Shown here one piece after another: positions 40,397-49,500 of a stretch of 64,000 bases of DNA. Each line of letters begins with the position of its first letter. The first letter of the stretch is position 1. Location: NCBI RefSeq assembly GCF_028473745.1, contig NZ_CP101137.1:6634001-6698000 (forward strand). Reading direction: 5' to 3'. The notes under the pieces were generated by a model. The model saw only the letters and a list, made by a program, of their open reading frames with translations, made no database searches and had not been told where the DNA came from. This DNA is from Streptomyces sp. M92 (GTDB lineage Bacteria; Actinomycetota; Actinomycetes; Streptomycetales; Streptomycetaceae). A program made the translations under genes and the position numbers.

Positions 40397-40464
40397 GGTG
40401 CGTTCATCGCCTTCGGTGCCTTCGGTTCCCTCGGTGCCTTCAGGGCCGGGTCCGGCGGGGTCAT
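40393..40464 (-). CDS. 23-codon mini-ORF linking two genes by ATGA and GTGA overlaps
   Basis: ATG at 40464 overlaps the stop of the small membrane protein (ATGA). After MTPPDPALKAP and REPKAPKAMNAP it stops at 40393, overlapping the symporter GTG (GTGA). With 23 residues rich in Pro, Ala and Lys it has no fold of its own. The precise overlaps on both sides suggest a translational relay carrying ribosomes across the gap to the symporter start. It could be a decayed gene end. Confidence 0.5.
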   Translation of the reverse strand: MTPPDPALKAPREPKAPKAMNAP

Positions 40465-40865
40465 CGGTCCTCGACCAGGCGCACGAAGTCGCGTTCGTTG
40501 CGCTCGGCGCGGCGCACGTACCAGCGGGCGAGGAGGACGAGCGGGGCGTACAGGCCGAAGCCGAGGACGGCCCACTCCAGGAGGCGGGCGTCGGGCATCG
40601 CCGCGAACAGCAGCGGCAGCGGCCCGACCAGGAGGCCGAGGACCGCGAGGGCGGCGAGACCGGCGCGCAGCTGGCTGCGCATCAGGGAGCGGACGTAGGT
40701 GTGGCCGAGGGTGGTCTGCTCGTCGATCTCGGTGCGCGGGCGGTAGTAGCCCGAGGCGTGGGGGTACCGCCCGCGCGAGCGAAGCCGGGCGTGGGGGAGG
40801 GTGCGCCTGGGCGGGCCGGTGACGGTGACGCGGCGCTCGGTGGGGTCCTGGGGCATGGGACTCAC
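40461..40865 (-). CDS. Small membrane protein of the symporter operon (DUF485-like role)
   Basis: 134 residues from the GTG at 40865, which overlaps the response-regulator stop (GTGA) and has gcggagg upstream; an internal ATG at 40856 is possible. Two TM segments (AALAVLGLLVGPLPLLFAAM and EWAVLGFGLYAPLVLLARWY) follow a basic N-terminus and precede ERDFVRLVEDR. Small two-helix proteins usually precede ActP-type symporters. The N-terminal TLPHARLRSRGRYPHA segment is encoded by a dispersed Streptomyces DNA repeat. Confidence 0.75.
   Translation of the reverse strand: MSPMPQDPTERRVTVTGPPRRTLPHARLRSRGRYPHASGYYRPRTEIDEQTTLGHTYVRSLMRSQLRAGLAALAVLGLLVGPLPLLFAAMPDARLLEWAVLGFGLYAPLVLLARWYVRRAERNERDFVRLVEDR
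40758..40801. repeat. Dispersed Streptomyces palindromic repeat inside a coding region
   Basis: The segment gtgggggtaccgcccgc, then gcgagcgaagccgggc and gtgggggaggg, is recognised from memory as a widespread Streptomyces repeat normally seen between genes. Here it is in frame within the small membrane protein gene. Confidence 0.6.
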
Positions 40866-41623
40866 GGCCTCCGCATGAGCAGGTCCCGCAGTTCGCGGGC
40901 GTGGCGGCGGCTGACCTGGAGTTCCTCGGTGCCGACCAGGACGCTGACGCTGCCGGCGTCCAGGCGGAGCTCCCCGATGTGGCGCAGGGCGACGAGATGG
41001 CGGCGGTGGATGCGGACGAAGCCGCGGGCGCGCCAGCGTTCCTCCAGGGTGGACAGGGGGATGCGGACGAGGTGGCTGCCCCTGTCGGTGTGCAGGCGGG
41101 CGTAGTCGCCCTGGGCCTCGACGTGGGTGATGTCGTCGACGGGGACGAAGCGGGTGACGCCGCCGAGCTCCACGGTGACGTGGTCGGGGTCGGGTTCGTG
41201 CACGGGGATGCGGGGGGCCGGGGAGGCTTCGGTGCCACGCCGTTCGGCGGCCCGGCGGACCGCTTCCGCCAGCCGTTCCCTGCGGACGGGTTTGAGCACG
41301 TAGTCGACGGCCTTCAGGTCGAAGGCCTGGACGGCGAAGTCCTCGTGCGCGGTGACGAACACGACCAGCGGCGGCCGGGCGAACCCGGTCAGCAGCCGGG
41401 CGAGGTCCAGTCCGTCGAGGCCGGGCATCTGGATGTCGAGGAAGACGACGTCGATGGCGTCCGGTCCGTCGGGACCCGACTCCAGGGCCCGGTTGATGCG
41501 GCGCAGCGCCTCGGTCGCGTCGCCCGCGCCCTCCGCCGTGCCGATGCGGGGATCGGCGTTCAGCAGGTACACGAGTTCCTCGAGCGTGGGGCGTTCGTCG
41601 TCGACAGCCAGGGCGCGCAGCAT
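40862..41623 (-). CDS. LytTR-family response regulator
   Basis: 253 residues, ATG at 41623. Receiver domain at ~1-125: LRALAVDDERPTLEEL, phospho-acceptor Asp in DVVFLDIQMPGLDG, then FVTAHEDFAVQAF and YVLKPV. A LytTR DNA-binding domain at ~148-250: FVPVDDITHVEAQGDYARLH, RIHRRHLVALRHI. It is the first gene of the four-gene operon and partner of the LytS-type kinase at its end. It is divergent from an Lrp gene with 77 bases between the starts. Confidence 0.9.
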   Translation of the reverse strand: MLRALAVDDERPTLEELVYLLNADPRIGTAEGAGDATEALRRINRALESGPDGPDAIDVVFLDIQMPGLDGLDLARLLTGFARPPLVVFVTAHEDFAVQAFDLKAVDYVLKPVRRERLAEAVRRAAERRGTEASPAPRIPVHEPDPDHVTVELGGVTRFVPVDDITHVEAQGDYARLHTDRGSHLVRIPLSTLEERWRARGFVRIHRRHLVALRHIGELRLDAGSVSVLVGTEELQVSRRHARELRDLLMRRP

Positions 41624-41676
41624 GAAGGTGGAGTGTAGGAGTAATCCGTACGCCTGAACACGCCCCCGACGTGGAC

Positions 41677-41691
41677 GTATCCGCTGGATAC
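41677..41691. promoter_or_regulatory. Inverted repeat in the LytTR/Lrp divergent region
   Basis: Perfect 6-bp arms gtatcc (41677-41682) and ggatac (41686-41691) around gct, ten bases before the Lrp start. A likely Lrp autoregulatory site, or part of the divergent promoter. Confidence 0.45.
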
Positions 41692-41700
41692 AGTGCCCGC

Positions 41701-42204
41701 ATGAACAGCAGGCCCAGCCCGTTCGACGAACTCGACCGGAAGATCGTCACCGCCCTGATGGCGAACGCCAGGACGTCCTTCGCCGAGATCGGCGGGGAGG
41801 TCGGGCTGTCCTCGACGGCGGTCAAGCGCCGGGTGGACCGGCTGCGCGAGACCGGCGTGATCACCGGGTTCACGGCGACGGTGCGGCCCTCGGCGCTGGG
41901 CTGGCGCACCGAGGCGTACGTGGAGGTGTACTGCGAGGGGGCGGCGCCGCCGCGGCGGCTGGCGGAGGTGGTGCGCGGCTATCCCGAGATCACGGCGGCG
42001 ATGACGGTGACGGGCGGCGCGGACGCGCTGCTGCACGTGCGGGCGCGGGACGTGGAGCACTTCGAGGAGGTGCTGGAGCGCATCCGTGCGGAGCCGTTCA
42101 TCCGCAAGACGATCAGCGTGATGGTGCTGTCCCACCTGATCCCGGACAGTCCGGAGGCGGGAACCGGCCTCCTCGCCCCCGAAGGCGCAGCAGACGTGCG
42201 CTGA
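41701..42204 (+). CDS. Lrp/AsnC-family regulator
   Basis: 167 residues, ATG at 41701. HTH: FDELDRKIVTALMANARTSF, then LSSTAVKRRVDRLRETGVITGF. The C-terminal RAM domain (ITAAMTVTGGADALLHVRA) would bind an amino acid. Located upstream of dimethylargininase and ornithine aminotransferase genes on the same strand (126-base gap), it is a likely arginine/ornithine-responsive regulator of that pair. Confidence 0.88.
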   Translation: MNSRPSPFDELDRKIVTALMANARTSFAEIGGEVGLSSTAVKRRVDRLRETGVITGFTATVRPSALGWRTEAYVEVYCEGAAPPRRLAEVVRGYPEITAAMTVTGGADALLHVRARDVEHFEEVLERIRAEPFIRKTISVMVLSHLIPDSPEAGTGLLAPEGAADVR

Positions 42205-42330
42205 CCTGGTGAACAACGCAGCGATGGTGCGTGTACGCGCAGCCTTCGTCGCTTGTCGGGCGCGGTCGCCGCTTCCTACCGTGGTGTCAACCCCCAGTCA
42301 CACACCGTGAGGAAGCGGAGGTGCCCCTCT

Positions 42331-43152
42331 GTGGCCGACAACCGTGTGCCGCGCCGGCGGCGCTTCGTGGTCTGCGAACCCAGACACTTCGCCGTGCAGT
42401 ACGCGATCAACCCCTGGATGAGCACCGGCCGGCCGGTCGACGTCATCCGCGCTCTGGACCAGTGGCAGGCGCTGGTCGACGCCTACCGGGCCCGCGGCCA
42501 CACCGTCGACACCGTCGCGCCGGTGCCGGGCCTGCCCGACATGGTCTTCGCCGCGAACTGCGCGGTCGTGGTGGAGGGCCGGGTCTTCGGCTCCCGCTTC
42601 CACGCGCCCGAGCGCCGCGGCGAGTCCGTGGCCTACGAGGCGTGGTTCAAGACGGAGGGCTTCGAGGTCCAGCATCCGGAGGCGGTCTGCGAGGGCGAGG
42701 GGGACCTGGTTCCGGCCGGGCGGTGGATCCTGGCCGGCACGGGCTTCCGCACGACCCCCGAGGCGCACCGGGAGGCGCAGGAGTTCTTCGGCGTTCCGGT
42801 GGTCTCGCTGACGCTGGTGGACCCGTACTTCTACCACCTGGACACGGCGCTGTTCGTCCTCGACGAGGAGAACGTGGCGTACTACCCGGGGGCCTTCTCG
42901 CCCGGCAGCCGGGAGGTGCTGGAGCGGCTGTACCCGGACGCGGTGATCGCCACCCGCGAGGACGCCATGGCGTTCGGGCTGAACTCCGTCAGTGACGGAC
43001 GCAACGTGTTCATCGCCCCCGAGGCCGGGGAACTCGCCGACCGCCTCAGCGGCCGCGGCTATGTCCCCGTCCCCGTCGACCTGTCCGAGTTCCACAAGGC
43101 CGGTGGCGGCATCAAGTGCTGCACCCAGGAGATCCGGGAGGCCCGCTCATGA
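42331..43152 (+). CDS. ddaH: Dimethylargininase (DDAH)-like amidinohydrolase
   Basis: 273 residues from the GTG at 42331 (ggagg upstream); in-frame starts at 42307 or 42253 cannot be excluded. Guanidine-modifying pentein fold: FVVCEPRHFAVQYAINPWM, PDMVFAANCAVV, EGEGDLVPAGRWILAG, catalytic His in YFYHLDTALFVL, and nucleophile Cys in GGGIKCCTQEIR near the C-terminus. The family hydrolyses methylated arginines or arginine to citrulline. It overlaps rocD by ATGA, so the pair probably serves arginine/ornithine catabolism. Confidence 0.85.
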   Translation: MADNRVPRRRRFVVCEPRHFAVQYAINPWMSTGRPVDVIRALDQWQALVDAYRARGHTVDTVAPVPGLPDMVFAANCAVVVEGRVFGSRFHAPERRGESVAYEAWFKTEGFEVQHPEAVCEGEGDLVPAGRWILAGTGFRTTPEAHREAQEFFGVPVVSLTLVDPYFYHLDTALFVLDEENVAYYPGAFSPGSREVLERLYPDAVIATREDAMAFGLNSVSDGRNVFIAPEAGELADRLSGRGYVPVPVDLSEFHKAGGGIKCCTQEIREARS

Positions 43153-44372
43153 CCGCACCCGCCCGCACCACCCGCGGCTCCCAGGAGCTGATCCGCGCCG
43201 AGGGGCCCGTCCTCGCGCACAACTACCACCCGCTGCCCGTCGTCGTGGCCCGCGCCGAGGGCGCCTGGGTCGAGGACGTGGAGGGCCGCCGGTACCTGGA
43301 CATGCTGGCCGGCTACTCGGCGCTCAACTTCGGCCACCGCCACCCGGCGCTGACCGAGGCCGCACACCGCCAGCTGGACCGGCTGACCCTCACCTCCCGT
43401 GCCTTCCACAACGACCGGCTCGCGGAGTTCGCCGAGCGGCTGTCCGCGCTGACCGGCACGGACATGGTGCTGCCGATGAACACCGGCGCGGAGGCGGTGG
43501 AGAGCGGCATCAAGGTGGCCCGCAAGTGGGCCTACGACGTCAAGGGCGTCCCGGCCGACCGGGCGACGATCGTGGTCGCGGCGGACAACTTCCACGGCCG
43601 TACGACGACGATCGTGAGCTTCTCGACGGACGAGACGGCCCGCGCCGGCTTCGGCCCCTTCACGCCCGGTTTCAAGGTCGTCCCGTACAACGACCTGGCG
43701 GCGCTGGAGGCGGCGGTCGACGAGACGACGGCGGCGGTGCTGATCGAGCCGATCCAGGGCGAGGCGGGGGTGAACATCCCGGACGACGGCTACCTGGCGG
43801 GCGTGCGGGAGCTGACCCGCCGGGCCGGGTGCCTGTTCGTCGCCGACGAGATCCAGTCGGGGCTGGGCCGCACGGGGCACACCCTCGCCGTCGAGCACGA
43901 GTCGGTGGTGCCGGACGTGGTGCTGCTCGGCAAGGCGCTGGGCGGCGGCATCGTGCCGGTGTCGGCGGTGGTCGGCAGCCGGGAGGTGCTGGGTGTGCTG
44001 CACCCGGGTGAGCACGGCTCGACGTTCGGCGGCAACCCACTGGCGGCCGCGGTGGGCACGGCGGTGGTGGAGCTCCTGGAGACGGGCGAGTTCCAGCGCC
44101 GGGCGGCGGAGCTGGGCGCGGTGCTGCGCGAGGGCCTGGCGGCCCTGGTCGGCAGGGGCGTGGTCGGCTTCCGGGCGCGGGGGCTGTGGGCGGGCGTCGA
44201 CGTCGACCCGGCGCTCGGCACCGGCCGCGAGGTCAGCGAGCGGCTGATGCGCGAGGGCGTCCTCGTCAAGGACACCCACGGCTCGACGATCCGGCTGGCC
44301 CCGCCGCTGACGGTCACGGGTGAGGAGCTGGAGGGCGCGCTCAAGACCCTGGAGAAGGTCCTGACGTCCTGA
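43149..44372 (+). CDS. rocD: Ornithine aminotransferase
   Basis: 407 residues, ATG at 43149 overlapping the DDAH stop. Class III aminotransferase: MLAGYSALNFGHRHPAL, MNTGAEAVESGIKVARKWAY, FHGRTTTIVSFS, FVADEIQSGLGRTG, and PLP lysine in LLGKALGGGIVP. The NTGAEAVE and YSA signatures are those of ornithine aminotransferases, converting ornithine and 2-oxoglutarate to glutamate semialdehyde and glutamate. Coupled with the DDAH-like enzyme and controlled probably by the Lrp regulator upstream. Confidence 0.92.
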   Translation: MTAPARTTRGSQELIRAEGPVLAHNYHPLPVVVARAEGAWVEDVEGRRYLDMLAGYSALNFGHRHPALTEAAHRQLDRLTLTSRAFHNDRLAEFAERLSALTGTDMVLPMNTGAEAVESGIKVARKWAYDVKGVPADRATIVVAADNFHGRTTTIVSFSTDETARAGFGPFTPGFKVVPYNDLAALEAAVDETTAAVLIEPIQGEAGVNIPDDGYLAGVRELTRRAGCLFVADEIQSGLGRTGHTLAVEHESVVPDVVLLGKALGGGIVPVSAVVGSREVLGVLHPGEHGSTFGGNPLAAAVGTAVVELLETGEFQRRAAELGAVLREGLAALVGRGVVGFRARGLWAGVDVDPALGTGREVSERLMREGVLVKDTHGSTIRLAPPLTVTGEELEGALKTLEKVLTS

Positions 44373-44414
44373 CTGCGCTCAGTGCGCTGAGTGCGCTCAG
44401 CGCGCGCACGGGAG

Positions 44415-44870
44415 TCACGGAGCGGTCCGTCCCCGGTCGAGCCGCTCCACGTGCGTCACGTTGTCCCGGTCCTCGGCGTCCGTGCTGGGCGCGCCCGCGA
44501 ACCAGGCGTCGAGGATCTCCCCCAGCAGCGGTGCCGAGGTCAGGCGCAGGCTGAGGGCGAGCACGTTGGCGTCGTTCCAGCGGCGGGCGCCGTCCGCCGT
44601 GCAGGCGTCGGTGCACAGGGCAGCCCGTACGCCCGGCACCTTGTTGGCGGCGATCGACGCGCCCGTGCCGGTCCAGCAGCAGACCACGGCCTGGTCGGCG
44701 GTCCCGTCGGCGACCTCGCGCGCGGCCCGTTCGGAGCACACCGCCCACCGGGAGTCCGCCCCGGGGTCCAGGGCGCCGTGGGCCAGCACCTCGTGTCCGC
44801 GTCGGCGCAGCTCCTCGACGAGGAGGCGGGCGACGGGTTCGTCCATGTCGGAGGAGACGGCGATCCGCAT
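44415..44870 (-). CDS. RpiB/LacA-like sugar-phosphate isomerase family protein
   Basis: 151 residues, ATG at 44870. LacAB_RpiB fold: MRIAVSSDMDEPVARLLVEE, CWTGTGASIAANKVPGVRAA, and NDANVLALSLRLTS. The Cys in VVCCWTGTG fits the ribose-5-phosphate isomerase B active-site loop. The N-terminal SSDMDEP replaces the usual GSDHAG (no His), so substrate use may differ. It stands alone and is convergent with rocD; a short hairpin-rich spacer separates them. Confidence 0.8.
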   Translation of the reverse strand: MRIAVSSDMDEPVARLLVEELRRRGHEVLAHGALDPGADSRWAVCSERAAREVADGTADQAVVCCWTGTGASIAANKVPGVRAALCTDACTADGARRWNDANVLALSLRLTSAPLLGEILDAWFAGAPSTDAEDRDNVTHVERLDRGRTAP

Positions 44871-45023
44871 GTGCGAAGCCTAGAGCAGGCCCCGATGGGC
44901 CGTCCCTCACCTCATCGGCCCAACCATATGACTGACGCCACGGCCATACCCAGGATGATCGGGGGAACGGGTACGAGCTGAGAATCGTACGACCGAGCGG
45001 CGCCCCGCCAGGGGTGTCCGCAC

Positions 45024-46538
45024 GTGGAAAGGGAGGCCGCCACGTCCCCCAACGAGAACGGCCAGGAATCCGACGCCGCGGCGGTCCGCCGCCACCCGGC
45101 CCTGTTCCGGGCCATCAGGCGTCGGCAGAACCCCCGACTGCGCCGGTCGGACATCACGGTCACGGACGAGGCCGCGGTCAAGAGAGCCGTGAAGGCGGCC
45201 TCGCTCGGCAATGCCATGGAGTGGTTCGACTTCGGCATCTACGCCTATCTGGCGGGCACCATCGGCCGCGTCTTCTTCCCGTCCGGGAGTGACACGGCGC
45301 AGTTGCTCTCCTCGTTCGCCACGTTCGCCGTGGCGTTCCTGGTGCGCCCGCTCGGCGGCATGGTCTTCGGGCCCATGGGCGACAAGATCGGCCGCAAGAA
45401 GGTGCTGGCGCTGACGATGATCCTCATGGCGATCGGCACGGCCGCCATCGGGCTCATCCCGAGCTACGACTCCATCGGCTTCTGGGCCCCGGTCCTGCTG
45501 ATCGTCTTCCGCCTGCTCCAGGGCTTCTCCACCGGCGGCGAGTACGGCGGCGCCTCCACCTTCATCGCCGAGTACGCGCCGGACAAGCGGCGCGGGTTCT
45601 TCGGCAGCTTCCTGGAGCTGGGCACGCTGGCCGGGTACACCGGCGCGGCCAGCCTCGTCACCGGCCTCACCGCCTGGCTGGGCAGCGACACCATGGACGC
45701 CTGGGGTTGGCGCATTCCCTTCCTGGTGGCGGCGCCGCTCGGCATCGTCGGTATCTATCTGCGGCTGAGGCTGGACGACACGCCCGCCTTCCTGAAGCTG
45801 GAGGACTCCAACGTCCACATCTCGGAGGCGGCGACCGCGGTGGAGACCACCGCGCGGGGCGACCTCGCGAAGATCTTCCGCACGCACTGGCGCGTGCTGA
45901 TCCTGTGCATCGCGCTCGTCGGCGCTTACAACATCACCGACTACATGCTGCTGTCGTACATGCCGACATACCTGTCGGACGAGCTGCACTACAGCGAGAG
46001 CCACGGCCTGATGATCCTGGTCGCGACCATGGTGCTGCTGATGCTGATCATCAACCAGATCGGCCGGCTGTCCGACCGCTTCGGCCGCAAGCCGCTGCTG
46101 ATGACCGGCATGATCGGCTTCTTCGTGCTGTCCGCCCCGGCCTTCGTGCTGGTGCAGGAGGGCAGCCTGCTCGCCGTCTCGGCCGGCATGCTGATGCTCG
46201 GCCTGTCCCTGGTCTGCCTGCTCGGCACGATGTCGGCGGCGCTCCCGGCGATGTTCCCGACCAACGTCAGGTACGGGTCCCTGTCGGTCGGCTACAACCT
46301 GTCGGCCTCCCTGTTCGGCGGCACCACGCCGCTGGTCATCACCGCTCTGATCAGCGTGACCGGCTCGGACATGATGCCCGCGTACTACGCCATGGCCGCG
46401 GCCCTGGTCGGCATCGTGGCGGTGGCCTGCATGAAGGAGACGGCGCAGCAGCCCCTGGAGGGGTCCCCGCCCTCGGTGCAGACCGACGAGGAGGCGGCGG
46501 AGATCGTCGAGGCGCAGGCGCCGACGCCGAAGTTCTGA
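45024..46538 (+). CDS. MFS transporter, metabolite:proton symporter (ProP-like)
   Basis: 504 residues from the GTG at 45024. The MHS/ProP signature GNAMEWFDFGIYAYLAGTIG opens TM1; DKIGRKKVLALTM (motif A), RLLQGFSTGGEYGGA, and a second-half motif A (RLSDRFGRKPLLM) are present. Twelve TM segments, a hydrophilic ~55-residue N-terminus and an acidic C-terminal tail. It probably imports an osmolyte or organic acid with protons. A ribosome site at gggagg lies downstream of the chosen start and no later ATG/GTG fits, so the start is not certain. A strong shared terminator follows. Confidence 0.85.
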   Translation: MEREAATSPNENGQESDAAAVRRHPALFRAIRRRQNPRLRRSDITVTDEAAVKRAVKAASLGNAMEWFDFGIYAYLAGTIGRVFFPSGSDTAQLLSSFATFAVAFLVRPLGGMVFGPMGDKIGRKKVLALTMILMAIGTAAIGLIPSYDSIGFWAPVLLIVFRLLQGFSTGGEYGGASTFIAEYAPDKRRGFFGSFLELGTLAGYTGAASLVTGLTAWLGSDTMDAWGWRIPFLVAAPLGIVGIYLRLRLDDTPAFLKLEDSNVHISEAATAVETTARGDLAKIFRTHWRVLILCIALVGAYNITDYMLLSYMPTYLSDELHYSESHGLMILVATMVLLMLIINQIGRLSDRFGRKPLLMTGMIGFFVLSAPAFVLVQEGSLLAVSAGMLMLGLSLVCLLGTMSAALPAMFPTNVRYGSLSVGYNLSASLFGGTTPLVITALISVTGSDMMPAYYAMAAALVGIVAVACMKETAQQPLEGSPPSVQTDEEAAEIVEAQAPTPKF

Positions 46539-46549
46539 GCGGACGTGGT

Positions 46550-46582
46550 GAGGCGGTGGGGGTGCGTGGCCCCCACCGCCTC
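46550..46582. terminator. Bidirectional terminator between MFS and metallopeptidase genes
   Basis: Perfect 13-bp arms gaggcggtggggg (46550-46562) and cccccaccgcctc (46570-46582) with a 7-base loop, placed between convergent genes. Confidence 0.8.
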
Positions 46583-46599
46583 GTCACTGCGTCAGTGCG

Positions 46600-49500
46600 T
46601 CACAGGCGCTGCCACAGGGCGGGGACGTTCGGCGGCTCCCAGCCCGGGTAGGCGGTGTGGCCCTGGAGACACCGGTAGCGGACGCCGTCGTAGGCGACCG
46701 TGTCACCGGCCGCGTAGGTGGCTCCCAGCCGCCAGGTGGTCTCGCCGCCGCCGTCGCCGGACACGGTGAGGGTGTACGTGGTGGTGTGGGTGACCGTGCC
46801 GGTGCCGGTGAGGGTCAGCGTGTAGGTGCCGGCGGCCGTGCCCGCGGCGACCTCGACGGTGGCCGTCGAGAACTGGCCCGAGGTGACCGAGTCCGGCGTG
46901 AAGTCCACGCTCACCCCGGTCGGGGCGCCGGACGCCGACAGGCGCACGTTCTGGGCGTCGCCGCTGGTGGTGGCGGTGCGGACGGTGACCGTGGCGGAGG
47001 AGCCCGGGTCGACCGTGCCCGAGGACGGGTCGGCGGAGATCGAGAAGTCGTCCGCGGGGGCGGGCGTGTCGCCGACGGAGGTCTTCCAGATGGTGTAGGC
47101 GATGCCGTCCGCGCTGCGGTTCAGTGCGGTGGCGTCGATGTTGGCGGTGGTGTCGCAGGCGGAGTGGTAGCACGGGTCGTAGGACCGGCCCGCGGTACCG
47201 CCCCACTTGGCGGCCTCGGCGGCCGTCTTGCGGGCCGAGGCGCCGGTGGCGTAGCCGGAGGTGGGGATGCCGACCCGCTGGAAGGAGTAGTCGTCGGAGC
47301 GGCCCCGGCCCTCGACGTTCTCCTGCGGGGCGAGACCGAGGGAGGCCCAGTACTCGCGCATCGGGGCGGAGGCCGCCGATCCGATGTTGTTGATGAAGTA
47401 ACCGCCGTTGACGGAGCCGACCATGTCGAAGTTGTAGTACGCCTTGATCCTGGAGCGCTCGGTGGCGGAGAGGGTCCTGGTGTAGAAGTCGGAGCCGTTC
47501 AGGCCCTGCTCCTCGTCGGTCCACCAGGCGAACCGGACGCGGTTGGCCATGTCCGGGTTCTCGCGGGCCAGGGCGAGCGCGGCCTCCAGGAGCGCGGCGG
47601 AGCCGGAGCCGTTGTCGTTGATGCCGGGCCCGGCCGAGACGCCGTCGAGGTGGGCGCCGAACATGTGGACGCTGTTCGCGTCGCCGCCCGGCCACTCGGC
47701 GATCAGGTTGTCGCCGGCGCCGGCGGAGCAGCCGGAGGTGCAGGTCTGCTGGGTGACGGTGTACCCGGCCGCCTGGAGCCTGCCCTTGACGTAGGCGAGC
47801 GAGGCGTCGTATCCGGGGCCGGTGGCGCGGCGGTTGCCGCCGTTCTGCGCGGCGATGGTGCCGAACTGCGCCAGGTGCGCCCGCACCTCGGAGACGTCGA
47901 CGTCGGGCGGGGTGCCGGGGTCGGTGCCGCCGCCGACGGTGAGGGTGTACTGGGCGGTGTGGGACTTGGTGCCCGCCGTGCCCTTGACGGTGATCGAGTA
48001 GGTTCCGGCGGCCGTGCCCGCCGAGGCGCTGATCCGCATGGTGGAGCTGTCGCCCGAGGTGACCGTGGACGGGCTGAAGCCGACGCCGACGCCCTGCGGG
48101 GCGCCCAAGGCGGTCAGCGTCACCCGCTGGGCACTGCCGGAGACGGTGGTGGTGCGCACGGTGGCCTCGACCGAGGAACCGGCGTCGACGTCGCCCGTGG
48201 CGGGGCTGAGCGCCAGCGAGAAGTCCGTCTGCTGTGCGGAGCAGGCCGGGTCGCCGCTCTGCGCGGGGACGTCGATGGCGTTCCAGGCGGCCTTGGTGGC
48301 GTTGAACAGGCCGCAGGAGGTGTCGAGGTTCTTCGCCGCGGTGAGGGTGGCGGTGCGGTACCGCTTGTAGGTCATGCCGCTGGTCTTGAGCAGCATGCCG
48401 CCGTAGAAGATCCTGCCGGCGTTCTGGATGCCGACGCCGGTCACCTCGCCACCGTCGCAGGTGGGGCTGGAGGGCTTGCCGCCGCCGGGACTGGAGCCCT
48501 CGGCCAGAAGGTAGAACCAGTGGTTCATGGGCCCGGCGGCCGCGTGCTCCTCCGTGTTCGGGATGGACGCGGAGTAGCAGTTGGGGTGGTTGCTCACCTG
48601 CCGCGGGTCGTACATGTTGCGGATCGGGCCGCGGCCCTGGAGGTCGACCACCTCGCCGACGGTGTAGTCGGGGGTGTCGTACGGTGCCGGCTGGTCGGTG
48701 TACGCCTCGGTCAGCGCGCCCATGATGTCGCCGGTCGCCTCGCCGAGGCCGCTCTCGTGCCGGGCGCCGCCGGGGGTGTAGGAGTCCAGGCCGTGGCCGA
48801 ACTCGTGGGCCACGACGTCCATGCCGGCGATCCATTCGCCGGCGGTGTTGTGTCCGATGGTGACGGTCGAGCCGTCCCAGTAGGCGTTGAGCTGGTTGAG
48901 GCCCACGCGCACGGGCCAGCTGCCGCCGTTGCCGTTGTGGCCGTTGCGGCCCAGCCAGTCGCGGAGCATGTCCGACTGCTTCTGCGCGGCGAACATGACG
49001 TCGACGCAGCCGGTCTCCCTGCTGGAGGCGTCGCCGTTGCCCCAGTCGTCGTCCGGGCCGGTGAACAGGCCGCCGTTGTAGTCGGAGCACTGGAGGCCGG
49101 GGCGGGTGGTGTCGCGCAGCGCGTAGCCGCCACTCGTGCGGGAGGTGTCGATGGTCAGCGGGCCGGGGCCGTTCCACTCGCTGTGGCCGGTGCCCGCGCG
49201 CACCTCGTCGTAGCTGTCGACGACCTCGCCCGAGCGGGCGTCCACGAAGACGTGCAGCCGGCTGGGCTTCTTCTTCTCGGTGGTGCCGGTGAGCACGGTT
49301 TCCCAGGCGAGGGTCTGGACGTCGTCCCTGACGTGGACCACGAGCCGCTCGGACTCGACCTCGTCGACCGACGCGAGCCGCTCACGGCTGGTGGCGACCG
49401 CGTCCTCGGCCCGCACCTCGGCCTCGGTGGGCACCGCGATCGCGGCTCCGGTCGCGGACTGGACGGCACGTACCCTGCCCTTGCCGTCGGCGAGGACCAC

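Noticed and set aside
44373..44414. Repeated gtgcgctcag motifs between rocD and the RpiB-like gene as an operator.
   Set aside because: They form only weak, overlapping hairpins between convergent genes and are more likely a poor terminator than a regulatory site.
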